Shown here: one piece after another, positions 8,242 to 17,086 of the stretch
How the letters are laid out: every line of letters begins with the position of its first letter
Numbering within the stretch: position 1 is the first letter of the stretch
NCBI RefSeq assembly: GCF_027622855.1
Contig: NZ_JAPZVR010000007.1
Location: 18,296-82,295, forward strand
Length of the DNA: 64,000 bases
Reading direction: 5' to 3'
Source of the DNA: Glycomyces algeriensis
Lineage (GTDB): Bacteria > Actinomycetota > Actinomycetes > Mycobacteriales > Micromonosporaceae
The notes under the pieces: model-generated
The model's database searches: none
What the model was told of the DNA's origin: nothing
Seen by the model: only the letters and a program-made list of their open reading frames with translations
Program-made: the position numbers and the translations under genes

Positions 8242-9753
8242 CTAGGAGGCTTCCTCGGTCGGCTCGCCGCCGCCCTCGCCTTCGGCGGGGGCGCCGATGA
8301 GGGACAGGCAGTAGACGTCCTCGCCGACGGTGAGGGTCTCGCGGCCCGCGTCGGCGCATTCCTGGCCGTCGCCGACCTTCTGCACGATCTCGTAGTCCTC
8401 GCCGTCCGCGGCGTCGGCGCACTCGATGGCCTCGGCCTGGTCGCCGCTCGTGTGGCGGACGCAGCCGCCCTCCTCGAACTTCGGCGGAGCGAGCACCAGG
8501 AACCACACGGCCACGGCGGCACCGGCCAGGACCAGCACGCCGACGATCGCCAGGACCGGGACCAGCCAGCGCTTCTTCTTGGCCGGCTCGGCCTGGGTCG
8601 GCTGGCCGTAGCCCGGCGGGACCGAGCCCGGCGGCATGCCCGGCTGGGAGTACTGGCCACCCGGCTGCGACTGCTGGTTGGGGTCGTAGCCCCCGCCCAT
8701 CGCGGGCGGCGGCTCGCTGTACGGGTTGTGCGCGCCGATGATGAGCTTCTGCGTGTCGTCAGACTGCGTCGGCTGGGGCGCGGCCGGAGGCGGCGGGGGC
8801 TGGTAGGCCGACTGCGGCTGCGCGTACGGGTTGGCCGGCGGCGGAGGAGGCGGCACCGCGCCGGGCTGCTGCTGTTGCTGCTGGTACGGGTTCGGAGCCG
8901 GCGCGGGGGCCTGGGCGGCGTTCGGGTCGGTCAGCGGGTTCGGCGGCGGCGAAGGCCATGCCGAAGCGGGCGACTGCGACTGCGGGGCCTGCTCGCCGTA
9001 CGGCGCGGGGGCGTTGAAGCCCGAGTTGCCCTGGGGCGGCAGCACCTGCGTGCGCTCCTCGTACGGGTCCGCGGCCGGAGGGGGCGGCGACGAGGGAGTG
9101 GACGGCTGCGACGGGCCGAGGCGCAGGATCTGCGTGCCGTCGTCATCGAACTGGGGTGCCGACGGGGCCGCCTGCGCGGCAGGCGGTTCCGGGGCGGAGG
9201 GGGCGACCTGCGGCGGCGGGTTGTCCGCGGCGGGGGCGGCCGGGATGTCGATGCTGATCGACCCCGGGACGGACTGGGTGGCGCCGTCGTCGAGCGACGG
9301 GCCCGCCTGCGGCGTCTCGGGTTCCGGCGCGGGGGCCGGTACGTCGGCGGCGGGGGCGGCCGGGACCTCGGCGTCCGCAAGCGCGGACGTCGGGGCGGCC
9401 TGGGTGGCGCCTTCATCGATCGAGGGGGCCGCGGGGGCCTCCGGCGCGGCCGGGGCTTCGGGAGCGGCTTGCGGCGCTTCGGGTTCCGGAGTGGCTTCGG
9501 CGGCCGGGGACTCTGCTGCGGGAGGCTCTGCGGCGGGGGCCGGAGTCTCGGCGGGAGCGGTCTCCTCGGCCTGGGGCGCGGTCTCGGCCGCGCTCTCGTC
9601 GGCAGCGGGGCTCTCGGGTGCGGCGCCCGCGGTGTCGCCGGGGGTCACCGGCTCGGGGGTCGCGGCGGCGTCGGTCTCGGGGACCGGCCCGGCGGCGTTC
9701 TGGTCTTCGCTGCCCTCGCCCTTTTCAGGCGGGTTGCCTTGCTCGGAGGTCAC
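8242..9753 (-). CDS. Large LppU-like protein with long A/P/E/Q-rich cytoplasmic region
   Basis: 503 residues. Roughly the first 390 are low-complexity: A/P/E/T-rich, with repeated segments such as PSLDDGATQ / PSIDEGATQ and DDGTQILRLG, then P/Q/Y-rich. A single helix follows (WLVPVLAIVGVLVLAGAAVAVWFL, about 395-417), then an 85-residue extracytoplasmic domain with four Cys (GGCVRH, IECAD, QECADAG, VYCLSLIG). That tail is the LppU/SCO3897-like domain also seen, duplicated, at 2642-3631. The repeated DxGTQ blocks resemble FHA/14-3-3-type phospho-Thr target peptides, which is speculation. Function unknown. Confidence 0.75.
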   Translation of the reverse strand: MTSEQGNPPEKGEGSEDQNAAGPVPETDAAATPEPVTPGDTAGAAPESPAADESAAETAPQAEETAPAETPAPAAEPPAAESPAAEATPEPEAPQAAPEAPAAPEAPAAPSIDEGATQAAPTSALADAEVPAAPAADVPAPAPEPETPQAGPSLDDGATQSVPGSISIDIPAAPAADNPPPQVAPSAPEPPAAQAAPSAPQFDDDGTQILRLGPSQPSTPSSPPPPAADPYEERTQVLPPQGNSGFNAPAPYGEQAPQSQSPASAWPSPPPNPLTDPNAAQAPAPAPNPYQQQQQQPGAVPPPPPPANPYAQPQSAYQPPPPPAAPQPTQSDDTQKLIIGAHNPYSEPPPAMGGGYDPNQQSQPGGQYSQPGMPPGSVPPGYGQPTQAEPAKKKRWLVPVLAIVGVLVLAGAAVAVWFLVLAPPKFEEGGCVRHTSGDQAEAIECADAADGEDYEIVQKVGDGQECADAGRETLTVGEDVYCLSLIGAPAEGEGGGEPTEEAS

Positions 9754-9934
9754 GGCTGCTCCTCAATGCTGCTTCCGGCCTGGCGTCTTGGGGGCACGCC
9801 AGACGCGTCACACGGTACCGCAGCGGCGCTCGCAGTCACTCGACAGGGTTAGTGAGCGGGCGCGCGTCGACAGGGAGGATGCGGCCCTCGCGAAAGGACG
9901 GCCGCGGGAGCCCGGGAAAGGAGGGTACGGAAAA

Positions 9935-9986
9935 GGCCGGGTGCCAGCGGTTTGCCCACCCCTCATGGCAAACGCGGCACCCGGCC
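9935..9986 (-). terminator. Long two-part hairpin with U-tract
   Basis: GGCCGGGTGCC (9935-9945) pairs with 9976-9986, and the inner GTTTGCC (9950-9956) pairs with 9967-9973, leaving a 10-base C-rich loop. On the minus strand the stem is followed by TTTT, so it is a rho-independent terminator in that direction. The E2 gene ends 200 bp upstream, so either that mRNA has a long 3' UTR or a small RNA ends here. Confidence 0.65.
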
Positions 9987-10186
9987 GGTGTGAGAACCCC
10001 CTGGAGAGGGTCTCAATGGTGCGGGGAACTCGGCGCTGTCCGCCGCACCAATGGAGGAGATGAAGTTCGTGGGCCCCAGTTGCCTGAAGCGAGCGGAAGC
10101 TTCGAAGTAATGTTTCCTCGTTGTTTCCGTGCCTCAATTACAACACCGAACGCCGGGATCTGCCAACGATTCATCGGTGCCCTTGA

Positions 10187-11509
10187 TCACGTCCAGGCGA
10201 GCAGTGTTTCCCCAGGGTGCTGCAGGAACGAGCCGACGTCGGCGAGGAACTGCGAGCCGAGTTCCCCGTCGATGAGCCGGTGGTCGAAGGACAGTCCGAG
10301 CGTGGTCACCTGGCGGACGGCGATCTCGCCCTCGTGCACCCACGGCTGCGGCCGTACGGCGCCGAAAACGAGGATCGCCGACTCCCCCGGAGGTAGGATC
10401 GGGGTGCCCGTGTCGATGCCGAAGACGCCGACGTTGGTGATCGAGATGGTCCCGCCGGACATGTCGGCGGGCGAGGTCTTCCCCTCGCGGGCGGTGCGCG
10501 CCAGCGCGGTGAGGGCCTCGGCGAGTTCGACCAGGCTCAGGTCCTGGGCGGCCTTGACGTTCGGGACGACCAGGCCGCGCGGGGTGGCGGCGGCGATGCC
10601 GAGGTTGACGTCGTGTTTGACGACGATCTCCTGGGCCGCTTCGTCCCACTGGGCGTTGATCATCGGGTGGCGGCGGGCGGCCAGGAGGACCGCCTTGGCC
10701 ACGAACAGGAGCGGTGTGACCTTGACGTCGGCGAACTCCTTGCGGCCCTTGAACTCCTTGACGGTGTCCATCATGCCGGTGACGTCGCAGGTGAGAAACA
10801 CCGTGGCGTGCGGCGCGGTGAACGCGGAGGCGACCATGTTCTGCGCTGTGAGCTTGCGGACGCCCTTGATGGGGATGCGCTGGTCCTCGGCCGCCGCGGT
10901 GATCTTCGCGGGTGCGGCCGCGGCGGGGGCGCTTACGGCCGCTTGGACGTCGGCCCTGGAGACCGTGCCGTTCGGTCCCGTGGGGACGAGGGTGGCGAGG
11001 TCGATGCCGAGGTCTTTGGCGAGCTTGCGCACCGGGGGCTTGGCGAGCACCGGTCCGGACGTGGCGGCGGGGGCCGCCGCGGCGACAGGAGCGGGTGCGG
11101 CCGGGGCCGGCGTTGCGACCGGGGCGGGTGCCGCGGCTGCGGGCGCCTCGGGTGCGTCGCCGGTGCGGCGCTTGCGCCGCTTCGAGCCGGCTTCGCGCGC
11201 GCCGTACCCCACGAGGTTGGGCGTGCGCTCGTCCTTCTTCTTCTCGGGCGGGGGCGTGACGGCGCCTTCGACCTCGAAGCTCGCGAGCGGCTTGCCGACG
11301 TCGACGGTCTCGCCCGCCGCGGCGTGGTGCTCGGCGAGCACCCCGTCGTAGGGGCTGGGCACCTCGACGAGGGCCTTGGCGGTCTCGACCTCCACGAACG
11401 GCTGGTTGAGCTTGACTTCGCCGCCCGGCTCCACGAGCCATGCGGCGACCTCGCCCTCGGTGAGTCCCTCACCGAGGTCGGGCAGGTTGAACGTGATCCT
11501 CTGACCCAT
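10187..11509 (-). CDS. bkdC: 2-oxoacid dehydrogenase E2, dihydrolipoamide acyltransferase
   Basis: 440 residues; the acyltransferase core of a branched-chain 2-oxoacid (or pyruvate) dehydrogenase. An N-terminal lipoyl domain carries the modified Lys in VETAKAL (K45). An A/P-rich linker follows, then a peripheral subunit-binding domain (VRKLAKDLGIDLATLVPTG) and the catalytic domain ending with HRLIDGELG (His at about 410). I start it at ATG 11509 (MGQRITFNLPDLGEG), which aligns with lipoyl domains. It is last in the E1alpha-E1beta-E2 operon; there are only 10 bp between E1beta and E2. No E3 gene is nearby, so a shared lipoamide dehydrogenase must be encoded elsewhere. Confidence 0.93.
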   Translation of the reverse strand: MGQRITFNLPDLGEGLTEGEVAAWLVEPGGEVKLNQPFVEVETAKALVEVPSPYDGVLAEHHAAAGETVDVGKPLASFEVEGAVTPPPEKKKDERTPNLVGYGAREAGSKRRKRRTGDAPEAPAAAAPAPVATPAPAAPAPVAAAAPAATSGPVLAKPPVRKLAKDLGIDLATLVPTGPNGTVSRADVQAAVSAPAAAAPAKITAAAEDQRIPIKGVRKLTAQNMVASAFTAPHATVFLTCDVTGMMDTVKEFKGRKEFADVKVTPLLFVAKAVLLAARRHPMINAQWDEAAQEIVVKHDVNLGIAAATPRGLVVPNVKAAQDLSLVELAEALTALARTAREGKTSPADMSGGTISITNVGVFGIDTGTPILPPGESAILVFGAVRPQPWVHEGEIAVRQVTTLGLSFDHRLIDGELGSQFLADVGSFLQHPGETLLAWT

Positions 11510-11519
11510 GTCCCGCTCC

Positions 11520-12494
11520 TCAGTACTCGAGCGACCGGTCGACTGCGTCGAGCACCCGGTCCAGGTTCGGAAGGTAGTCGTCTTCGAGGCGGCTCGCCGG
11601 ATAAGGGACGTCATAGCCGGTCACCCGCAGGACGGGGGACTCCAGGGAGTAGAAGCACTCCTCGGATACTCGGGCGGCGACCTCGGCGCCGACGCCGATG
11701 TTGCCGGGGGCCTCGTGCACGACGACGGCGCGGCCGGTCTTGCGGACGGAGGCGAACAGCGGGTCCCAGTCGATCGGGGAGAGCGCGCGCAGGTCGATGA
11801 CCTCGAGGTCCAGGCCCTCTTCGGCGGCCGCGGCGGCGGCGTTCGCGGCCACGTCCACGGTGGGGCCGTAGGCGATCAGGGTCGCGGTGCGGCCTTCGCG
11901 GAGGGTGCGGGCGCGGTAGAGGTCCAGTTCGGACGTCTCGGTGTCGACTTCGCCCTTGGCCTGGTAGCGGCGCTTGGGCTCGAAGAAAATCACCGGGTCG
12001 TCGCCGGCGGCGGCCTGCTGGATCATCCAGTAGGCGTCGTTCGGGTTCGCGCAGGTGACGACCTTGAGGCCGGCGGTGTGCGCGAAGTAGGCCTCGGGGG
12101 ATTCCGAGTGGTGCTCGATCGCGCCGATGCCGCCGCCGTAGGGGATGCGCACGACCACGGGCAGGCGCACGCGCCCGCCGGAGCGGTTCGGGATCTTGGC
12201 GAGCTGGGAGACGAGCTGGTCGAACGCGGGGTAGACGAAGCCGTCGAACTGGATCTCACAGATCGGGCGGTAGCCGCGCATAGCGAGGCCGATCGCGGTG
12301 CCGATGATGCCGGACTCGGCGAGCGGGGTGTCGATGATGCGCTCGGACCCGAAGTCCTTCTGCAGGCCGTCGGTGACGCGGAAGACGCCGCCGAGGCGGC
12401 CCACGTCCTCGCCCATGACGAGCGACTTCGGCTGGACCTCGAGCACGCGGCGCAGGCCCTCGTTGAGCGCCTTCACCATGGTCATGGTCGTCAT
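11520..12494 (-). CDS. bkdB: 2-oxoacid dehydrogenase E1 beta subunit
   Basis: 324 residues with the transketolase-like pyrimidine-binding domain (LVMGEDVGRLGGVFRVTDGL near the N-terminus, with the conserved Glu of GED) and the C-terminal transketolase domain (SLESPVLRVTGYDVPYP). The block HHSESPEAYFAHTAGLKVV is typical of the branched-chain E1beta family. It pairs with the E1alpha gene, whose stop it overlaps by 4 bp (12491-12494, ATGA), indicating translational coupling and equal amounts of the two subunits. Confidence 0.93.
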   Translation of the reverse strand: MTTMTMVKALNEGLRRVLEVQPKSLVMGEDVGRLGGVFRVTDGLQKDFGSERIIDTPLAESGIIGTAIGLAMRGYRPICEIQFDGFVYPAFDQLVSQLAKIPNRSGGRVRLPVVVRIPYGGGIGAIEHHSESPEAYFAHTAGLKVVTCANPNDAYWMIQQAAAGDDPVIFFEPKRRYQAKGEVDTETSELDLYRARTLREGRTATLIAYGPTVDVAANAAAAAAEEGLDLEVIDLRALSPIDWDPLFASVRKTGRAVVVHEAPGNIGVGAEVAARVSEECFYSLESPVLRVTGYDVPYPASRLEDDYLPNLDRVLDAVDRSLEY

Positions 12495-13654
12495 CGGGCG
12501 TCGCTCCCCTCGTGGTCGTCATCGAGAGAGGCCTGGAACTCGAGGGCCTCCGCGCGCTGGGCCGTGATCTCCTGCGGCGTCTCGGCGTACACGTTGTCGA
12601 ACATCTCGGCGACCTCCGGGTCGGTCAGCGCCATGACGCGGGCGCGCAGCTCGCGGACGAGTTCGCCCGCCTCGGTGTCGATGGAGGCGAAGTAGGCCTC
12701 GTCGGCGAGGCCCTCGGCGTCCAGCCACTTGCGGTAGCGGACGATCGGGTCCTTCGCGCGCCAGAAGTCCAGTTCGGCCGCGTCGCGGTAGCGGGTGGCG
12801 TCGTCGGACGTGGTGTGGGGCTGCATCCGGTAGGTGTAGGCCTCCACGAGGCTCGGCCCCTCGCCGCGGCGGGCGCGGTCGGCGGCGGCCTTCGTGACCG
12901 CGTAGGTCGCGAGGACGTCGTTGCCGTCCACGAGGATCCCGGGGACGCCGAAGCCCTCGGCGCGGCGGTACGGGGGGAGCCGGAACTGGCGGGCGTTCGT
13001 CTCGGAGATCGCGTACTGGTTGTTCTGGCAGAACAGCACCAGCGGGGAGTTGAACACCCCGGCCCAGATGAGCGCCTCGTTGAAGTCGCCTTCGCTGGTG
13101 GCGCCGTCGCCGTGGTAGACCACGACGGCCTCGCCGTCCTCGTTGCCGACCGCGCCGTCCATGGCGATGCCCATGGCGTAGCCGGCGGCGTGGAGGGTCT
13201 GGGAGGCGATCACGATCGCGTACATGTTGAAGCGGTCGGCGGCGACGTCGCGTCCGCCGAGGTCGGTCCCGCGGAAGAGCGCGAACGACGAGATGAGGTC
13301 GACGCCGCGCGCCCACTGGACGCCGAGCTCCCGGTAGGCCGGGAAGACCGTGTCCTGGGGGGCGAGGGCCCGGCCGGAGCCGACCTGGGCGGCCTCCTGG
13401 CCGAGGAGGCTCGGCCAGAGGCCGAGCTGTCCCTGGCGCTGCAGGGCGGTGCCCTGGGCGTCGAGTTCGCGGGTGATGACGAGGTCGCGGTAGAGGCCGC
13501 GGTACTCGTCATCGGTGAGGTCGAGCTCGTAGTCGGGATGCTTGACGCGCTGACCCTCCGGAGTCAGCAGTTGCACGAACGCTGGTTCGTTCGTTGAGGC
13601 GGGTTTCGGACGGCTCTTGGCCGTCTTCTTGGCAGGACGCTGTGTGTCGCCCAT
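12491..13654 (-). CDS. bkdA: 2-oxoacid dehydrogenase E1 alpha subunit
   Basis: 387 residues. It contains the thiamine-diphosphate motif (GDGATSEGDFNEAL ... NNQYAIS) and the loop HTTSDDATRYR of branched-chain-type E1alpha. It decarboxylates the 2-oxoacid and passes the acyl group to lipoyl-E2. I use ATG 13654 (MGDTQRPAKKT); a K/R-rich leader of about 50 residues precedes the conserved core. First gene of the three-gene operon. In actinomycetes this complex supplies branched acyl-CoA starters for fatty acids as well as degrading Val/Leu/Ile. The BCKDH assignment over PDH is from overall appearance. Confidence 0.9.
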   Translation of the reverse strand: MGDTQRPAKKTAKSRPKPASTNEPAFVQLLTPEGQRVKHPDYELDLTDDEYRGLYRDLVITRELDAQGTALQRQGQLGLWPSLLGQEAAQVGSGRALAPQDTVFPAYRELGVQWARGVDLISSFALFRGTDLGGRDVAADRFNMYAIVIASQTLHAAGYAMGIAMDGAVGNEDGEAVVVYHGDGATSEGDFNEALIWAGVFNSPLVLFCQNNQYAISETNARQFRLPPYRRAEGFGVPGILVDGNDVLATYAVTKAAADRARRGEGPSLVEAYTYRMQPHTTSDDATRYRDAAELDFWRAKDPIVRYRKWLDAEGLADEAYFASIDTEAGELVRELRARVMALTDPEVAEMFDNVYAETPQEITAQRAEALEFQASLDDDHEGSDAR

Positions 13655-13844
13655 GTATGCCTCCTCATATTCGTATTCCGGTGTATCCAAGCATCCCAAA
13701 GTCTTGGGTGGTGCGCGCCATAGCCGCCGCCCCATTACTATTCGAGGCGGAAGACTGACGCAGAGTAGTGATCAGTCGAGCCATCGACATCATCGGTCCT
13801 GAACGGCCGTTTCGTCGCACGGGGGTGGCGGGAAGGAGCGCGCG

Positions 13845-14471
13845 GTGCGCGGCAGAGGCAGCGACCAGGGGGGACGCTGGCCGGTGGGCATCTGGTTCGC
13901 CATGGTCGGCGTGAGCGCCGGAACCGTGGCGTCCTTCTCGCTCATCGGGTGGACCTTCGCGAGGGACCTCTACGGCGGCGGCGACGGCACCGTGCCGCTC
14001 GACTACGAACCGCAGACCGTGGTCATCGAGGCCGACGAGACCCCCGACCCCATCGGCGTCGCGGGCGGCGACGGGGGGCCCGTCGACCCCGCCGGCCCCG
14101 GCCCCGAACCGCAGATCGGCATCAGCGCGGCCGAGCCCCGGGCCGAGCGACTCGAGGACGCCGAGGTCGGAGCGGCCCTGCCCCCTGAGGAGCCCCGCGG
14201 CGAGCCCGCCCCTGAGGAGAGCGCGCCGCCGCAGCTCGTGCCGGTCGGCGGGGACGAAGAGGACTGCGGCCGTGAGGAATCCGATCCCGATCCGCACCGG
14301 GACGGCCACTGGGGCGACGACCGGGATGACGACCGCGACCACGGCCACGACTGGAACAGCGGCGACCGCGACCGCGAACGTGCCGCCTACGAGCTGCCCG
14401 CACTCGACCTGGACCTCGAACTCGACGAGTCCTCCATCAAAATCGAACTCGAGCTCGAACCCGCCTCGTAG
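13845..14471 (+). CDS. Single-pass membrane protein with acidic tail
   Basis: 208 residues from a GTG with GGAAGGAG upstream. One N-terminal helix (GIWFAMVGVSAGTVASFSLIGW, about 13-34) is followed by a D/E/P/G-rich, probably disordered segment and a C-terminal run of alternating acidic and hydrophobic residues (LDLDLELDESSIKIELELE) that could form an amphipathic strand or helix. No catalytic motif or known domain. Probably membrane-anchored with an acidic soluble tail. It is divergent from the E1alpha gene. Confidence 0.65.
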   Translation: MRGRGSDQGGRWPVGIWFAMVGVSAGTVASFSLIGWTFARDLYGGGDGTVPLDYEPQTVVIEADETPDPIGVAGGDGGPVDPAGPGPEPQIGISAAEPRAERLEDAEVGAALPPEEPRGEPAPEESAPPQLVPVGGDEEDCGREESDPDPHRDGHWGDDRDDDRDHGHDWNSGDRDRERAAYELPALDLDLELDESSIKIELELEPAS

Positions 14472-14701
14472 CGCGCCTCCGAAGCCCCGGAACCCGCCCC
14501 CGACCTGGCATCGGATGCCGAATCCGACCCGCGCCCGGCGTCCAGACATGAAGCCGACTCACCGAACCCCACTCGCCCGAAGGAGTGAGTTGTGTGGAAG
14601 GCCACCTCGTAGCCGTAACTTGCATATGCGGATTGCCGTTACTCCTTCCGAGAGCGCGTCGCAGTGACGAACGCACACGGATTTCTGTGGGGTACAAGCA
14701 A

Positions 14702-15541
14702 ATGGACCTTTTCTCCCGCACGATGCTCGCCTGTTCGGCCGAGGCGGGCCTGACCTCGACGGCCCTGACCCGGCACGTCCCCCTCCTGCGCCGAAACATC
14801 GGCGCCGGCGACCAGGTTTCCCTCCTCAGCCGCTGCGTCGGCTCCGACGGACTCGGCAGCGGCGACCACGTCCTGATGCTCACCGGCGAGCGCATGGTCG
14901 TCACCCGCCAGTCGCGGCTCCTCGGCCGCGTCCGCCTCTGCCTCGACGCACCCGTCGCCGCCATCGAGAACCTCCGCTGGTCGGCCGACCCGGCCGGACC
15001 CGGCGTCGAACTCAACTTCACCGTCCTCGAAGGACCCGGCGCCACCGAACCGCACCGCTGGCACTTCTGGCTCCCCGCGACCCACGCCAAGCGGGTCTGG
15101 CGCATCGACGCCCTGCTCGCACGCGCCTTCCGCCGGCCCATGGCCGACTCCCGGCCCGCGGCCGACCGCCTGGCGAGCTCCTCGGTCTTCGCCGACCTCG
15201 ACCTGGCCGACGACAGGGGCGCGCTGGACCCCACCGAGGACACCGTCTCGCTCGTCAGGACGGCACTGGCGCGGACCGCGATGGCCGAGGTGATGCCGGC
15301 CGGCGCCGTCCACCCGACGAGCCCGTTCCCCGCCCCGCACCCCCGCCTCACGGCCGCCGAACCGGCTCACCGCCACCGGGCGCCAGAGCGCACGTTCCTC
15401 CCGCCCGTGGCCGCGACCGACGACCACCCCGTGCTCCCCGTGCGCGACACCGCGATCAACACGAACCGCCCCCGCCCCGCGCCGACCCAACCGGCGGGCT
15501 TCCAGCCGACTGGCATGGAGACCACCATGGCCGCCGCGTGA
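14702..15541 (+). CDS. Hypothetical protein with a possible PH-like domain
   Basis: 279 residues from ATG 14702. Residues about 25-140 contain a pattern (GDHVLMLTGERMVVTRQSRL, LDAPVAAIENLRW) reminiscent of bacterial PH-like domains, where 'L.lT..RlvvT' strands are common. The C-terminal 100 residues are A/P/H-rich and look disordered. No membrane helix or enzyme motif. The upstream in-frame codons (from 14585) lack coding character. Function unknown. Confidence 0.65.
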   Translation: MDLFSRTMLACSAEAGLTSTALTRHVPLLRRNIGAGDQVSLLSRCVGSDGLGSGDHVLMLTGERMVVTRQSRLLGRVRLCLDAPVAAIENLRWSADPAGPGVELNFTVLEGPGATEPHRWHFWLPATHAKRVWRIDALLARAFRRPMADSRPAADRLASSSVFADLDLADDRGALDPTEDTVSLVRTALARTAMAEVMPAGAVHPTSPFPAPHPRLTAAEPAHRHRAPERTFLPPVAATDDHPVLPVRDTAINTNRPRPAPTQPAGFQPTGMETTMAAA

Positions 15542-15633
15542 ACCCCCGCTGAGACCCGGATGCGGGCGGTGCGGGCGACTCGCAGGCGCCGGCAGGACAC
15601 CACTCGCATTCTCGACCTGATCCCCCCGAAGAA

Positions 15634-15677
15634 CGAGGGGCCGGTGCACCAGCGCTTGCTGGCACACCGGCCCCTCG
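15634..15677. terminator. Bidirectional hairpin between convergent genes
   Basis: A perfect 13 bp stem (15634-15646 with 15665-15677, CGAGGGGCCGGTG) around an 18-base loop, located between the stop of the plus-strand gene (15541) and the stop of the dimethylargininase gene (15706). Confidence 0.75.
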
Positions 15678-15705
15678 GTCGGTTCTCGGCGCTACGGCCT
15701 GGTCG

Positions 15706-16554
15706 TCACTGCCGCAGTTCGGCGGTGCAGCACTTGACCGAGCCGCCGCCCTTCTTCAGCTCGGAGAGGTCGACCGGGACGGTCTCGTACCCGGCGTCGC
15801 GCAGCTTCTTGGCGAAACCGGTGGCCTCGGCATTGATCACGACGCTGCGGCCGTCCGAGACGAAGTTCAGGCCGAACCCGGCGGCGTCCTCGGCATCGGC
15901 GATCACCGCGTCGGGGAAGAGCCGCTCCAGCAGCAGGCGGCTGCCGGGGGCGAAGGCCTCGGGGTAGTAGGCGATGCGCTCGTCGTCGAGGGGCGCAAGC
16001 GCGGTGTCGAGGTGGTAGTAGCGGGGGTCGACCAGGCGCAGCGAGACGACGGGGCGGCCGAACACGTCGGCGGCCTCGGCGTGGGCGCGGGCGTCGGTGC
16101 GGAAGCCCCAGCCGGCGAGGATGAGCTCGCGGCCGGGCAGGTAGGTGAAGTCGCCTTCGCCCTCGTTGATGAACTCGGGCTCGGCGAAGGTCCAGCCGGA
16201 GGTGCGGTACCACTTCTCGTGGGCGTCGGCCTCGGGGCGGCGCTCGGGGTAGCGGAAGCTCGCGCCGTACGCGATCCCGTCGACGACGAAGGCCCCGTTG
16301 GCGGAGTAGACCATGTCGGGGAGGCCCGGCTCGGGCTCGATGGTGACGACCTCGTGGCCGAGGAGGGTGTAGGCGTCGACGAGGGCTTCCCACTGGGCGC
16401 AGGCGAGCGTGGCGTCGACGGGGGCGGTCGTGTCCATCCAAGGGTTGATGGCGTACTCGACGGCGTAGTAGGCGGGGCGGCACATGAGGTACGTGCGGCG
16501 GCCGGGCGACCGGGTCGCGGGCGCCGCGGCGATTGAAGAACGGTGTTTCTCCAT
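15706..16554 (-). CDS. Dimethylargininase (DDAH), amidinotransferase superfamily
   Basis: 282 residues of the guanidine-modifying (pentein) superfamily. DDAH converts N-omega-methylated arginines to citrulline and methylamines. Visible motifs are the N-terminal YLMCRPAYYAVEYAINPWM, PDMVYSANGAFV, the acidic INEGEGDF substrate loop, the catalytic His in YYHLDTALAPL and the catalytic Cys near the end in GSVKCCTAEL (C275 or C276). The near-identical chemistry of arginine deiminase and amidinotransferase makes the exact substrate an inference; the size favours DDAH. Monocistronic, cytoplasmic. Confidence 0.85.
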   Translation of the reverse strand: MEKHRSSIAAAPATRSPGRRTYLMCRPAYYAVEYAINPWMDTTAPVDATLACAQWEALVDAYTLLGHEVVTIEPEPGLPDMVYSANGAFVVDGIAYGASFRYPERRPEADAHEKWYRTSGWTFAEPEFINEGEGDFTYLPGRELILAGWGFRTDARAHAEAADVFGRPVVSLRLVDPRYYHLDTALAPLDDERIAYYPEAFAPGSRLLLERLFPDAVIADAEDAAGFGLNFVSDGRSVVINAEATGFAKKLRDAGYETVPVDLSELKKGGGSVKCCTAELRQ

Positions 16555-17086
16555 GGCGCGAGTTTAGACAGCCCGAAGCCCCATCCCACCACCCGCGGGC
16601 CCAGGACACACCGGAGTGTGACCAACACGCCTCACCAGGCACGCAGCAAACGCTTTAGCGGCGGGGCCGCCGCCGCTACAGCGCCAGGTGCGTCCGCGTT
16701 GCGGGCGCCCCGGATCGCTTGCTCGGCGGGCGATCCGAAGCGCTCGCTCCGCGCTGAACCGGAGGCGACCGCGTCGCCGATCCGCCGCGGGCACACGCCG
16801 GCGAGGAGAGTTCCGGCCCATTCGCTTTGGAGACGATTCCGGCGGCGGGGGTTCACGCCGCGCCATCGGGGCCTGGCTCCACGTTCCGTTTCGGGGCCCC
16901 TCCCCCTCCCCCCCACCCACCCCGCCCCCTTGCCCACCCGCCGCCTTCCTGCACGCCAGTAGTCGTTCGGTGTTCTCGGTGTTCTCGGTCCCGGCGGCCT
17001 GGCCTGGGCCGCCGGGACCGGTTGCTACTGCGATCGAGTCGAGTCGGGACCGTTGCGGTGCCGATCCGTCGCTTGCAGCGGTGCCG
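16555..17086. other. Non-coding interval with hairpins and a C-rich run
   Basis: No convincing gene. It contains a C-rich stretch (about 16898-16930), a hairpin at 16656-16678 (TAGCGGCGG / CCGCCGCTA) and a stronger one at 16986-17020. The minus-strand reading frame through it is only the out-of-frame tail of the frameshifted TadG-like gene. Confidence 0.6.
16986..17020 (-). terminator. Probable terminator of the Tad operon
   Basis: A perfect 14 bp stem (CGGTCCCGGCGGCC, 16986-16999, with 17007-17020) and a 7-base loop, 67 bp past the corrected stop of the last tad gene on the minus strand. No U-tract. Confidence 0.6.

Noticed and set aside
9808-10137. Minus-strand 109-residue ORF downstream of E2
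   Set aside because: It covers the hairpin region and its composition (R/S/G-rich) shows no domain or ribosome-binding site.
16564-17086. Long C-terminal tail of the TadG-like protein
   Set aside because: The tail is R/P/G-rich without homology to the family; the conserved end is found in another frame and stops at 17087.
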